A DNA stretch of 64,000 nt from Iris pallida (Eukaryota; Streptophyta; Magnoliopsida; Asparagales; Iridaceae): the NCBI GenBank assembly GCA_029216955.1, contig JANAVB010015600.1:41165211-41229210 (forward strand), in the 5' to 3' direction. Positions within the stretch are counted from its first letter, which is position 1; the number at the start of each line of letters is the position of its first letter. Made by a program: the position numbers and the translations under genes. A model generated the notes under the pieces. It did no database searches. It was not told where the DNA came from and saw nothing but the letters and a program-made list of their open reading frames with translations. Below are positions 1-12,249 of the stretch, piece by piece.

Positions 1-2650
1 TGTGTATAGGCTGAAAACAGTGTACCAGGAAGCATTAATGTGTGTGTTGGCATGTAATAGAATGTGTGTAGAGTGTAATAGGAAAACCTGTTCGACAGGT
101 AACTAAGGGGGTGTCCTGTATTGTCATGTGTATGTGTGTATAGGCTAAGGGAAGGTTTGTACAAAACAATTCAATATGAAGTTGCCACTCATTCTCAGGT
201 TTACATAACACAGTTGAATCATGACATAAATTAGCCTACCAATCTCAGGAATCCAAGAATCAAAATCTCAGTTTTACATTCTCAGTTATATGCATATGGG
301 GGTGTGTGACTTAGGTTCCAGGAAATAAATGACAGAAATAGAATAGAGGGTGTAGTGTACAGGGAATAATTAGGATAGGGTGTCCATTACATGTGTGTGT
401 GAATGTGTAAGTAATGGGGAAAACAATGTGACAGGAATTTTCATGGGGGAAACATTTCAATGTGAATTCAGTACAATGCGTGTGTAACCTGGAATCAGTA
501 GATAGCAGTGGATAGGTTGCCTAAACTCAAGAAAATCAGTGCCAACAAATGTTCTCAGGAATGAAGGTAACTGACAGTAGGTAATGACAGTGAACTAACA
601 GTCTACAATAGTTTACACATCAATTCAACCCATTCGAACCCAAGTTCCATGCCACCATGAGAACTCAACATGTAGTTTAAATCTCAGTTTTACATTTTGA
701 ACCAACATTCCATTTAATCATTCAAAGACATTAACACATTTCGAATTCTCAGATTTTGGAAGAACCATTGACAGTTCAATAAAACCCTTAGTAGTTAGTA
801 TATCAAAAATCAATTCCAATAGCCTATTGCATCAACAAAATCGAAATTAACATGTTCATCATTCAACACACATGTATGTGAACTAATTTAATCCTCTAAC
901 ATCATTAAAACAGTAAAGAATATGCAATTTAAAATCAGAGATGTTTTCAGTAAGGGGTATCAGTGGTATCGGGTTACTAGAAAATAACATAAATTCGAAT
1001 CTTATTAACAACAAATTTTACAATCAAAGATTTGGTAATTAGTGTCATACACGTGAGGAGACAGAGGAGTGCATTTGTGTCCAAGATTTGGACACGAATC
1101 GTGTCCAAACAAGCACATGTACACAGACACTAGTCAGTGCACAACAATCGTCGTGCACGCGTGCACGTGCATACCACATGCGACACACGACACGACACGG
1201 CACGTGCTCGTGTCCAGAGGTGCACCTAGGATAGGTATAGGACTGTGTCACCCTGAATCGAGTCCACGAGTCCCACAGACACGACACGACACGCGTGTCA
1301 ATCGTGCCTGTGCACGCGCACAGTAGCTCGCGTGCGACAGCGCGCGGCCAGTGCAACGTCGATATCTCCGTGCACAGACCACGAGGCCATCCCAAATTTT
1401 GGGAGCTTGGTGGAAGACATTGCCCCAAGATTCCCCCAAAATTTTAGGACACGACATATCCTGTGTCCAGAGAAATTGTGCCCGTGATGCAGGACACGGC
1501 CTACGGGCCCGTGCTGCGTGTCCACGTGCAAAAATAGGACACAAAAGGACACAAAACACGAGTACACCTTCACAAAATTTGGTACACACATCAAGATCTA
1601 CAAATCCATGTAATTAAATTTCAAAAATATAAAAATAATTTCCTAAGTGGCATTTCTACAAACACCTATGCACCTATCATGATACGTGTCCGATACGGAC
1701 ACGAAATGTACACAAATTGTGCCCAAATTTTGGGGACAGCTAGGAAAACCTAAAACCTAAGCTTATATGCAAAGAAATCAGGAAAAACTATGAGTTTAGA
1801 TGATTTACCTATTGATATCAAAACTCAAGAAAAGCTTCAAAGAGGGGATTCCAAATGACAACTCCAAATCTCCAAATGGCATGTAAACTGAGGTGCTCCT
1901 CCAAAATCAGTATATAAACATAAATTAGATCCTATTGCAAAAGACTAGGATTAAAAAGGAGCTAAAATAAATTAATTAGGAATTTCTAAGGTTGGGGATT
2001 TACCTCTTTCTAAACTTGAGATCTATTTCCAAGAGAGGCTAACCCTAAATGAAGGAGGATTAAATAGGGGTGGGAAACCCTAGGTTGGCTGCCATGGGTG
2101 GGTTTAATTTGGTTTTGGGCCTAAGTCATGGGCCTATGGCTTAATCACAAGTCTTAAAATTGATAAATCATAAGTCATTGACTTAAGCCATAAGTCATGA
2201 ACTAATTTCACTTAAGTAATCCTTCCTACCTTAAAACTAATTTCTAATGACTAAAAGTAGGTTAACTAGAGTTAGACTAGGGTCACCAACTAGGGTTAGT
2301 TTCTAGGTTAGTCTACAAAGTCTCAACTAGTCAAGACTAACATAACACATAGCAATATTTAATTAATATTAAATTCACACAAATTCTCATAAAATTCATA
2401 ATAAATTCAAATAAATCCTAAAATGGCCAAAATACCCTCTAGGCTAAAATGTACTAGTCAAACATCCTAATCACATGGCTAGGCTCTAAGGTTACACTAG
2501 TCAAACACCAAAATTATAAGTCATGATTTAAAATAGTTTTAAAAATGATTAAAAATCACCAAAAATTATATTATTACTTAAATATCATAATTAAATAAAT
2601 TAAAATACAATATTTCAAAATTACCTTCATTTTAGAAACTGGGTGTTACA
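1..2650 (-). repeat. 3' LTR (partial) of the left Gag-only element
   Basis: This is the 3' LTR in element sense, because gag reads on the minus strand. It matches 6649-9289 base for base apart from scattered substitutions and small indels, and its first 1.9 kb lies outside the window. The right edge is GGGTGTTACA; read on the minus strand the LTR begins TGTAACACCC. Bases 1040-1600 are dense in CGTGTC/GACACG words. Short ORFs found there on both strands are by-products of that composition and not genes. Confidence 0.9.
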
Positions 2651-2690
2651 AGTCTACCCACCTTAGAAAAATTTCGTCCTCGAAATTAAA
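2651..2690 (-). other. Polypurine tract region next to the 3' LTR
   Basis: Read on the minus strand, this stretch holds AATTTCGAGGACGAAATTTT followed by CTAAGGTGGGTAGACT directly before the LTR start TGTAACACCC. The purine-rich AAGGTGGG stretch sits where plus-strand DNA synthesis is primed. The same GAGGACGAAATTTTT arrangement occurs beside the LTR at 60959, which supports its being a conserved functional block of this lineage. Confidence 0.65.
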
Positions 2691-3027
2691 ATGGTAGTAG
2701 TCCTTCTAGGTCAAACACCCCACAATCAGAGTCTCAAACATACCGTCAGATAATCATATACGTCTTTCCAAAATCATGATACTCAGAATCTTCGCCGTGC
2801 TAGTGAGCATGGCTACGATAATCACAGAGTCCTCGACTAAGGTACATACCTCTAGAATCATGGTATTTAAAATTTTTGCATTGCCGCATGCTTGGCAACG
2901 AAAACCTTAAATTTCCACACCCGAGAAATACGTCCTAAATCTGACTATATGTCCTACTATGCCAGCTAACACGACTATCGAAGATTCTAGATTCCATAAC
3001 TGGATGACCTAGCCCATATGATTCATC

Positions 3028-4523
3028 TCAGAAGAAAATCAAACATAACACAAGAGCAATATGACAGAATTGATCAACCAACAAAGAACAGAGAGAATCA
3101 AATTTCAAGGCAGTAATTGCAGAATTTGAATCAAGAACGGAACCTGCAACTAGATCTCCAACGGCCTGAGCATCCTCGGCTGTCATGGCGAAAGCTCGTC
3201 CTGGCTGGCCTCCCCTGGCCTGCTGCTGATGCTGTACGAACCTCTCCTGCTGAGTCTGCAATGGTGGTCCCCTATGCTGTCCTGCCGGAGCCCTAGCTCC
3301 TGGTGCTACCTGAGCCAATGGTGTCGGGTTCATGGGACATTCTCTACACTGATGCTCCGCTGAACCGCAAAGCAAACACATACCCAGCCTCTTTCTGCAA
3401 TCATTCCACCAATGGCCTGGCTTCTTGCAGAAGTTGCACACGGTGTCCTGCTGATATAGTACCTGTCTCTATCCCTGATGCTGAACAGGCCTCTGTTGTA
3501 GCTGATGTATCTGAGCCCTCGGCTGCTGGTACTGCTGCTGAAACTGTATGCGGAGTATCGGCTGCTGATACTGCTGCTGAACGTGCGGCCTCTTGGCCGG
3601 TCCTCCGCTGCTGCTGCCCCCAACTAGGTCTTGCCCCCTCTTGAGCCTAAGCTCAAGATCATCCTCAGCCAATGAGGCTCCCGTCAAAATCTCCTCGAAA
3701 GTGGCATCCCTGTTGCCCTTGGTCAAGGACTTGACTTCCTTGACTAGACCCTTCCGGAACCTCTGGGCCTTCGCCGCCTAGCTCAACCCCTCTACGAATC
3801 TGCTGAGGCGGCCGAACTCCCCAGCGTACTCCTCCACTAACAGGCTCCCCTGAACTAAGCTCTCGAACTGCGACTCCAAGGCTCTGAGCGCTGAGTCTGG
3901 AAAGAACTTCTTCTTGAAGAAGCCCTTGAGCTCCTTCCAGGTCTGTCCGGCTACCCCCACCCTGGGGTCTGACTGATACTAGGTGTGAGCAAGATCTCGC
4001 ATCCGGCTAGCTGCTGCCTCAATCTGGAGATCTGCCGGTATCCGAGCCAGGCGGAAGATCTCCTCTATATGCTCGATCCACTCATCAGCATATAGAATCC
4101 CCTCCGTCCCCAGGAAGTCTCTAGGGCTCATCTTCTGGAACTGCTCGATCCCAGGTGTTTTCAGCTGCTGAACTGCTGGTCGAGCTGCGACTGCCGTAAG
4201 GGCCAACTCCATGCTCCTGTCCTGTCGGGTCTGCTGTATTTCCATAAACTGCTGAAAGTAGGCGAACATCTGTGTCGCGTCCATGTTTCCTGTAGGCGGC
4301 GGCTGCTAGAACGGTACCTCTGGGATGACTGGGTCCTGCCTTTGATCTGGTGGAGGCATACCCCCTGCTGCTGGTGGAGGGGCTCCTCCGAATGCAGCTG
4401 AAACGCCTACCCCAGCTGGCATGACTGGGCTGCGGTACCAGGGGCTGGCTGCTGAGTAGGAGAGGTGGCAGACCTCTCATCGGCGTCCCCCTGGCCCTGG
4501 CGATGTGATCTCGTCTCAACCAT
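3028..4523 (-). pseudogene. gag: Broken gag of the left Gag-only retrotransposon
   Basis: Gag forms the virus-like particle and binds the element RNA. The likely start is the minus-strand ATG at 4523 (MVETRSHRQG...), which soon meets a TAG. A frameshift separates it from the main frame, which begins near 4284. From 4284 to 3028 a single frame runs through three TAG codons (3979-3981, 3778-3780, 3469-3471). It contains the retrotransposon gag core (KMSPRDFLGT, ADEWIEHIEEIF, FFKKKFFPDSALRALESQFE, EEYAGEFGRLSRFV). A Gln-rich linker follows, then a zinc knuckle CNFCKKPGHWWNDC and a second Cys cluster CLLCGSAEHQCREC. No pol follows. The family assignment is clear from these motifs, and this copy is inactive as read. 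Confidence 0.85.
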
Positions 4524-4740
4524 CCTGGAGACAGATCAAGGAAACAATTGCTGTGAATAAGTCGAAATAGCAAGGGAGGACAGTTATATTCAAGGGAGAC
4601 AATAAGCAGCAAAATGTAGATATACGGGATCTGATTAAGAGTTTTTCCTAGTATGATTGAGTACCTTCACAAATATTATAATCCTACTGCAGGCTGTAGT
4701 GATACTCTAGTTCGAATAGCATTACACTTCTAGTCTCGAC

Positions 4741-4764
4741 CTGCATGGGCCACCAATAAAAACG
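4741..4764 (-). other. Primer-binding-site-like block
   Basis: On the minus strand the 5' LTR ends GGGTCGTGACA and is followed by a short A/T-rich spacer and TGGTGGCCCATGCAGGTC. The usual plant initiator-Met site (TGGTATCAGAGC) is absent. The second Gag-only element has almost the same block (TGGTGGCCCATGCTGGTC) at the equivalent place. Conservation between the two families suggests a primer or packaging signal; the tRNA is not identified. Confidence 0.5.
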
Positions 4765-7700
4765 TGTCACGACCCGCACCCACTGTGAGGGTACAAGAAC
4801 GTAACAACGTCCAGCTTACGCCGCAGTGTCGGTGGTAGAACAATGTCCTAGGTCAATCATCTAACAATATAAAGGTACCTGTACAGTATATACACTCCGA
4901 ATGGAGGTGACATAGCAATATACAATCTCAATCACATCTAAGGCAGAATGATAAGATGAAAAGATAGATAGATAAATACTGGAATGGAAGAATATACATA
5001 ACAACCAGAGAGTCTAAGTGTCTAAGATAACATCTCAACAATATCCAGAATACAAGTCCCAACTACTGAATATGAAAAGATATATACAATCTAGATCTCA
5101 AATGACAGAAATAGTAAACCTAGACTAGGGAGCCTCAGTCTCTAAGCTAGTGGATCAGGCTGGAAATCTGGGTCACACGAGCCATCTACAGCTGTCCCAT
5201 AGAAGGTGTCTATGCAGGCCTCATCCTCATCCTCTGTAATATTTTCAACAGGTCCAGTCAGGACGAAAGCGAGCACAAAACATCTAACGCAGTTCATATC
5301 AAGTTAGGAAATATAAAGCATGCAATAGAGTAAGGTACATGAAACGCTGAAAGAAGAATGTATATGAAAACAGTAGAGATTTGATAATGGAAAATATCTA
5401 TATAAGATAAGTAAGAACTGTAAGCAACATGTGATTTAGAGCACAATATGGTTATATAAACGGGTTAGGTTATACAATAAAATGGGACTCCTTTGTACGT
5501 GGGTGTACAATGGACATATACAATTTCTTATACAATAGGATTGATCACATAACCATTTCTACTCTTCCTCCCTAATTAATACACAAGGATCCAATTCAGT
5601 TACGTTACCTTATACAATGGCTTGTACAATGGCTCAATGTGATAATGAGAGTACAATATGCACAATGAGTGTACAATGATAAGGGTATTCAATAAATACA
5701 ATATGGAAGTGAAACGCACATCATAATATGTATTTAGTGAATACAAGGAGATAACATCTCAGAAGAAGATCCATATAGTACCAATCCGTGATAATGATCG
5801 TGTCAGCATCAAGTACAGTAATCTAGAGCAAGAATGTAAATCTAGACAAGTATGAAATGGTCAGAGAATGTACTCGCCTGTATCCTGAGTATCTGAAGAA
5901 TATCTACTGTCCGAGGAGTGGTGTCTGTCTCCTATAGAACAACACAAGTCACAATATGTCTAAAATGATAATAAGATACAATTCAATACATTCTACATGA
6001 ATCTAGGTCAATCTAGGCCAAAGTCAACTCTTGGTCAACCCTGGTCAACCAAGAAGTCAAACCTAGGTCAACTATGGTCAAACTAGGTCTAACAAGCCTA
6101 AATAGTCTGTCCTAGCTAGAACACACCATACACTTGTCTACAGGATATTACACATGTATGTATTTCATACACACAAACCACTCAAGGGTACCTAGGCTAT
6201 GTACCTTGGTTATAGGCCATAGGCAATTAGCCAAACACTAGGCCATATCACATATAGGCCTAAACACCATATACCATATTAGGCTATAAACACATTATCT
6301 ATATAGGCAAATGCCATATCCACTACATATTACCTAATCACATGCACATTTCACATTAGGCTATACCTATATCACATTCATATTCATATTACATTATACA
6401 CAGGCTATTGTACTATCTATTCCATACACACATTATCACCCTACACATTCACATTTATATTAATCACCTTATACATACACTATGTTAGACATTAGATATA
6501 TATACATATACACACACATAGAGATAGAGAGGGGAACTAGGCATATGTGAGTGTGTGACAGTGAATACATGTGTGTGTGTTAGATAGGAATGTGTGTATA
6601 TGTATTTGAAAGTGTGAGAGTGTGTGTAACAAGATGTGAGGGAAAATCTGTGTATAGGCTGAAAATAGTGTACCAGGAAGCATTAATGTGTGTGTAGGCA
6701 TGTAATAGAGTGTGTGTAGAGTGTAATAGGAAAACCTGTTCGACAGGGAACTAAGGGGGTGTCCTATGTTGTCATGTATATGTGTGTATGGGCTAAGGGA
6801 AGGTTTGTACAAAACAATTCAATATGAAGTTGCCACTCATTCTCAGGTTTACATAACACAGTTGAATCATGACATAAATTAGCCTACCAATCTCAGGAAT
6901 CCAAGAATCAAAATCTCAGTTTTACATTCTCAGTTATATGCATATGGGGGTGTGTGACTTAGGTTCCAGGAAATAAATGACAGAAATATAATAGAGGGTG
7001 TAGTGTACAGGGAATAATTAGGATAGGGTGTCCATTACATGTGTGTGTGAATGTGTGAGTAATGGGGAAAACAATATGACAGGAATTTTCATGGGGGAAA
7101 CATTTCAATGTGAATTCAGTACAATGGGTGTGTAACCTGGAATCAGTAGATAACAGTGGATAGGTTGCCTAAACTCAGGAAAATCAGTGCCAACAAATGT
7201 TCTCAGGAATGAAGGTAACTGACAGTAGGTAATGACAGTGAACTAACAGTCTACAATAGTTTACACATCAATTCAACCCATTCGAACCCAAGTTCCATGC
7301 CAACATGAGAACTCAACATGTAGTTTAAATCTCAGTTTTACATTTTGAACCAACATTCTATTTAATCATTCAAAGACATTAACACATTTCGAATTCTCAG
7401 ATTTTGGAAGAACCATTGACAGTTCAATAAAACCCTTAGTAGTTAGTATATCAAAAATCAATTCCAATAGCCTATTGCATCAACAAAATCAAAATTAACA
7501 TCTTCATCATTCAACACACATGTATGTGAACTAATTTAATCCTCTAACATCATTAAAACAGTAAAGAATATACAATTTAAAATCAGAGATATTTTCAGTA
7601 AGGGGTATCAGTGGTATCGGGTTACAAGAAAATAACATAAATTCGACTCTTATTAACAACAAATTTTACAATCAAAGAGTTGGTAATTAGTGTCATACAC

Positions 7701-9289
7701 GTGAGGAGACTGAGGAGTGCATTCGTGTCCAAGATTTGGACACAAATCGTGTCCAAACAAGCACATGTACACAGACACTAGTAAGTGCACAACAATCGTC
7801 GTGCACGCGTGCACGTGCATACCACACGCGACACACGACACGACACGGCACGTGCTCGTGTCCAGAGGTGCGCCTAGGATAGGTATAGGACTGTGTCACC
7901 CTGAATCGAGTCCATGAGTCCCACAGATACGACACGACACGCGTGTCAGTCGTGCCTGTACACGCGGACAATAGCTCGCGCGCGACAGCGCGCGGCCAGT
8001 GCAACGTCGATATCTCCGTGCACAGACCACGAGGCCTTCCCAAATTTTGGAAGCTTGGTGGCAGACATTGCCCCAAGATTCCCCCAAAATTTCAGGACAC
8101 GACGTGTCCTGTGTCCAGAGAAATTGAGCCCGTGATGCAGGACACGGCCTACGGCCCTGTGCTGCGTGTCCACGTGCAAAAACAGGACACAAAACACTAG
8201 GACACCTTCACAAAATTTGATACACACATCAAGATCTACAAATCCATGTAATTACATTTCAAAAATACAAAAATAATTTCCTAAGTGGCATTTCTACAAA
8301 CACCTATGCACCTATCATGATACGTGTCCGATACGGACACGAAATGGACACAAATTGTGCCCAAATTTTGGGGACAGCTAGGAAACCCTAAAACCTAACC
8401 TTATATTGAAAGAAATCAGGAAAAACTATGAGTTTAGATGATTTACCTATTGAGTATCAAAACTCAAGAAAAGTTTCAAAGAAGGGATTCCAAATGACAA
8501 CTTCAAATCTCCAAATGGCATGCAAACTGAGGTGCTCCTCCAAAATCACTATATAAACATAAATTAGATCCAATTGCAAAAGACTTGGACTAAAAAGGAG
8601 CTAAAATAAATTAATTAGGAATTTCTAAGGTTGGGGATTTACCTCTTTCTAAACTTGAGATCTATTTCCAATAGAGGCTAACCCTAAATGAAGGAGGCAT
8701 TAAATAGGGGTAGAAAACCCTAGGTTGGCTGCCATGGGTGGGTTTAATTTGGTTTTGGGCCTAAGTCATGGGCCTATGGCTTAATCACAAGTCTTAAAAT
8801 TGATAAATCATAAGTCATTGACTTAAGCCATAAGTCATGAACTAATTTCACTTAAGTAATCCTTCCTACCTTAAAACTAATTCCTAATGACTAAAAGTAG
8901 GTTAACTAGAGTTAGACTAGGGTCACCAACTAGGGTTAGTTTCTAGGTTAGTCTACAAAGTCTCAACTAGTCAAGACTAACATAACACATAGCAATATTT
9001 AATTAATATTAAATTCACACAAATTCTCATAAAATCATAATAAATTCAAATAAATCCTAAAATGGCCAAAATATCCTCTAGGCTAAAATGTACTAGTCAA
9101 ACATCCTAATCACATGGCTAGGCTCTAAGGTTACACTAGTCAAACACCAAAATCATAAGTCATGATTTAAAATAGTTTTAAAAATGATTAAAAATTACCA
9201 AAAATTATATTATCATTTAAATATCATAATTAAATAAATTAAAATACAAATTTTCAAAATTACCCTCATTTTAGAAACTGGGTGTTACA
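4765..9289 (-). repeat. 5' LTR (complete, 4,525 bp) of the left Gag-only element
   Basis: The edges are TGTCACGACC at 4765 and GGTGTTACA at 9289, giving the expected TG...CA. On the minus strand it starts TGTAACACCC and ends GTCGTGACA. Its last 2.64 kb (6649-9289) equals 1-2650. The solo LTR at 50745-55702 has the same ends and a related interior, so it belongs to a sister family. The part from 7690 to 8220 is again rich in CGTGTC words. No coding sequence is seen in it. Confidence 0.92.
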
Positions 9290-10801
9290 GGAAGCACTAA
9301 TGTGGACAATCAACGACTTTTCGGCTTATGGAATATTATCTAGATGGAGCACTCATGGTCGGCTTTCATGTCCGTATTGCATGGACCGTACTAAGGCTTT
9401 TCGTTTGAGACACAGAGGAAAGCCATGCTTCTTTTATTGTCACCGACAGTTCTTGGCAAAAGACCATCCGTACCATAGGAACAGAACTATTTTTCGTGCC
9501 GGAGCTATGGAGAAGGGCGATCCACTGCCAATGTGGTCCGGAGAGGAAACATGGGAGCAAGTAAAAGAAATCCCAAGTGCTATTGAAGATCCTACAATGA
9601 GCAGCCATTGCGAGGGATTTGGCAAAGATCATAACTGGACCAAAAGGAGTATATTCTGGAATCTGCCGTATTGGAGCACAAATCTGATTAGACATAACCT
9701 TGACGTCATGCATATCGAGAAGAACGTGTTTGATAACATAATTAATACTATAATGGACGTCAAGGGAAAGACAAAAGACAATCAGACGACTAGATTGGAC
9801 TTAGCCAAAATATACAGACGCCCTATATTACACATGATAGACAACGGTAAGGGAAAGCTTTTGCGGCTTAAGGCAATCTACTCGCTGGACAAGGAGGACA
9901 AAGTGAGACTTTGTAGATGGATCTAGGACTTGAAATTTTCGGACGGATACGTCTCCAATCTAAGAAGATGTGTCGACATAAAGGAGTGTAAACTGACGGG
10001 AATGAAGAGCCACGATTGCCACGTATTCATGGAGAGGTTAATTCCTATTGCATTTCGGGAATTATTACCGCCGGTAGTCTGGGATCCATTAACAGAGCTT
10101 AGCATATTCTTCAGAGATCTTTGTTCTTGCAAGTTGCTCGTCGATCGTTTAGAGAAGCAAGAGAAGGAAATTGTGGTAACACTTTGCAAACTTGAGAGAG
10201 TTTTTCCTCCTGTATTCTTCGACTCAATGGAGCATTTGTCGATTCATCTTATCCATGAGGCTCTTGTAGCTGGACCTGTCGGTTATCGTTAGATGTACCC
10301 GTTCGAGCGACAGTTAAACCACCTCAAGAGGAAGGTAAAAAATAAGGCACGGATGGAGGGTTCTATTTGTGAAGCATATGTCCTTGAGGAGATTTCAAAC
10401 TTCTGTTCTATGTATTTTCAGCCTCATATTGCTACAAACAGAACAAGAGCTCCCAGAAATGACGACGGCTATGAAGTTGGTATTGAGACAAAGCTGAAAG
10501 TATTTACTATCTACGGAAAACCATCTGGTAAAATAAAAAAAGATATCTAAATGACGACGAGGTTAGCGCTGTAATGTTATATGTATTGCTCAACTGCGAC
10601 GAGGAAGAAGTGGACAAGCTAGAGGGGTAAGTAAAATTATTTCCCGTGCTTCGTTGCTTCTCAATATAACTAATATACCTATGCTTCGTTGCTTTTCAGC
10701 ATGTTTAAGGATGAGATAACGTCCAACAATCCGTACGCAACCGAGGAGGAAGTAGAACAGCAAATGAGACTTCATTTTCCTCTTTGGTTGAGAGCATATG
10801 T
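9290..10801 (+). pseudogene. TNP2-type CACTA transposase fragment
   Basis: The reading frame enters in mid-protein (EALMWTINDFSAYG, then CPYCMD) and continues with the Transposase_21-type core (HDNLDVMH-like RHNLDVMHIEKNVFDN). After it comes a DUF4218-like segment (KSHDCHVFMERLIPIAFRELLP, MEHLSIHLIHE, YPFERQLNHLK). The single frame is broken by TAG at 9924-9926 and 10290-10292, and shifts by one base near 10546. An intron probably runs from GTAAGT at about 10627 to a CAG near 10699; the next exon reads FKDEITSNNPYATEEEVEQQ. A second intron may start at about 10799. The product would bind and cut the CACTA ends. It is truncated at its N-terminus by the retrotransposon and is not functional here. 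Confidence 0.85.
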
Positions 10802-10884
10802 ACGGATATCTTCACAATTTACTTTTTCTGTACATATATACTTGCACAGAATAATTAAGTTAGCATCGTTTATTTGGTATTTAG

Positions 10885-11438
10885 GTTGATCGTCCGGAGA
10901 CATGCATAGGGGTACATACTATGGTATGGGCTCCTATGGTGCCTTTATTGCGTCACAGGCCTCTATGACCGCCACTAGTGTGCCTGGCCCCACACAGACT
11001 GAGGAGTCGCTCCTCCATCGACATAGTGTCGATGCGCAGATCGCAGCTCTGCGTGACGAGATGCTGCAGAGGATGGTGGCGTCGCAGTCGCATTCGCAGC
11101 CGCATACGGATAATTCTGTGCTCATCTCACATTTTGAGAGGCTTGAGGAGACGATTGAGGCGCTGCGACAGATGACCTGCGCTACGCAGGAGACTACGCA
11201 GCGGTTGGTCGAGCAGATGCAGCAGTTCTGCGAGATACTGCGGAGCGACTGTCTGCCGGTACGCCGGGAGTATCATCTACATTCGGTGGTGCACGGGAGG
11301 ACATGCTCGTCCGCCTGTTGTAACCGGAGGAGTATTAGACGATCCTAGCGTTACGACGACAGTCATCTGGTGGTGCTCCTCCTCCAGCTCCGGCTCCAGC
11401 TCCAGCTCCAGCTCCAGGTGATCAGTAGTTTTGTTTTT
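10885..11438 (+). pseudogene. TNPA-like (Ptta/En-Spm) C-terminal fragment
   Basis: After a splice-acceptor-like TATTTAG the sequence reads RGTYYGMGSYGAFI, which resembles the short Gly/Tyr motif near the C-terminus of plant CACTA Transposase_24 proteins. A likely coiled coil follows (DAQIAALRDEMLQRM, SHFERLEETIEALRQM). A shift of frame near 11330 then leads to a Pro/Ala-rich tail (APPPAPAPAPAPAPGDQ) and a stop at 11436-11438. The N-terminal DNA-binding part is missing, so TNP2 and TNPA pieces are now adjacent. Assignment rests on a short motif and on position. Confidence 0.55.
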
Positions 11439-11789
11439 GCATTTTTGGACTTTGTACTTTATATTTTTTACTTTGTACGTATTTGGGGATATTGACTTTG
11501 TTCGTTGAGAGTATTGACTACGTATTTAAGGATATTGACTTTGTTCGTTGAGGATATTATTGACTTTGTTCGTTGAGGATATTATTCGTTGAGGATATTA
11601 TTTGTTTTTTATATTTTTTGTCTATTCTGGAATGTATTGTGCGTGCCGGTATTAAGTGTTCCACTGAGGGGGTCGGCGAACCCAGGGATTGGATTCTGTA
11701 TTTGGTATTTTGGATTATGTATTTTGGCTCAAGCTCCAGCTCCATTTGCATTCTGGATTCTGTTTTTTTATATTTTTTTAACTTAGCGA
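11439..11789 (+). other. CACTA-A 3' untranslated region
   Basis: There is no gene. The stretch has short tandem copies of GATATTGACTTTGTTCGTTGAG (about 11490-11600) and a block at 11630-11720 (GTGTTCCACTGAGGGGGTCG, GAACCCAGGGATTGGATTC). The reverse complement of that block recurs at 49870-49940 in CACTA-B, showing the two elements share their 3' terminal region. Confidence 0.6.
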
Positions 11790-12195
11790 CGTTTTTAGCG
11801 ACATTAATAAGCGTCGCTAAACTGTAGCGACGTTAGTGAACGTCGCTAAAAATGTCGCTAAATTGCTGACGTGGCACCGAATCTGATGTCAGCACATCGT
11901 CGCCAAAACGTCGCTAAAGTGTCACTAAACGGAGACCACACACTAACGTCGCAAATAGCGTCGCTAATTAGCGACCACGTGAGAACGTCGCAAATAACGT
12001 CGCAAATTAGCGACGTTAACAACGTCACTAATTAACGTCGCCATAGCGATGTTTTGCGACATTTTTTCGATTAGCGACACGCTTTTTTCCTTCATTTATA
12101 TAACGTCGCTAGAAACGTCGCTAAAAAATTAGTGACATTTTAACTGGGTTTAGCGACGTTTGTGAACGTTGCTAATTCGACAGATTTTGGTAGTG
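11790..12195 (+). repeat. Subterminal repeats and 3' TIR of CACTA-A
   Basis: More than a dozen copies of variants of TTAGCGACGTT/AACGTCGCTAA in both orientations end at the TIR (TAGTG, 12195). In the CACTA family such subterminal repeats are bound by the TNPA-type protein. The same motif borders CACTA-B. Confidence 0.85.
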
Positions 12196-12249
12196 GCGGC
12201 ACGACGACACGGAGGAGTTCGCGGGGGGGGGGGAGGGCACGGGCAGGGC

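Larger units (their letters stand above)
1..9289 (-). mobile_element. Gag-only long-LTR retrotransposon (Tekay-like, TR-GAG type), left end outside window
   Basis: Bases 1-2650 and 6649-9289 are near-identical direct repeats, and both end in GGGTGTTACA. The right copy extends back to TGTCACGACCCGCACCC at 4765, so the complete LTR is 4765-9289 and the left LTR is cut by the window edge. The internal region (2651-4764) is only about 2.1 kb. It holds one broken gag reading frame on the minus strand and no protease, RT, RNase H or integrase. The GAGGACGAAATTTTT block beside the left LTR is typical of the Tekay/Del chromovirus lineage. The element is therefore non-autonomous. It is inserted in a CACTA transposon that resumes at 9290. 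The few substitutions between its LTRs (about 1-3% by eye) suggest a fairly young insertion. The TSD cannot be checked because the left end is missing. Confidence 0.85.
9290..12195 (+). mobile_element. CACTA transposon A, 3' part (En/Spm type)
   Basis: Transposase-like coding sequence begins directly at the retrotransposon junction at 9289/9290. The element ends with the inverted terminal repeat whose reverse complement is CACTACCAAAATCTGTCGAA, finishing TAGTG at 12195. Before the end come many TTAGCGACGTT-type subterminal repeats. The 5' part lies left of the window, displaced by the Gag-only insertion. The next three bases (GCG, 12196-12198) would be one copy of the 3-bp TSD, which cannot be confirmed. 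This looks like the autonomous-type relative of CACTA-B at 49444-59431. Confidence 0.85.

Noticed and set aside
1045..1617. Overlapping ORFs on both strands at 1045-1617 and 7653-8227
   Set aside because: They lie in corresponding LTR segments and arise from CGTGTC-rich composition; no domain is recognisable and frames are not conserved between the two copies.
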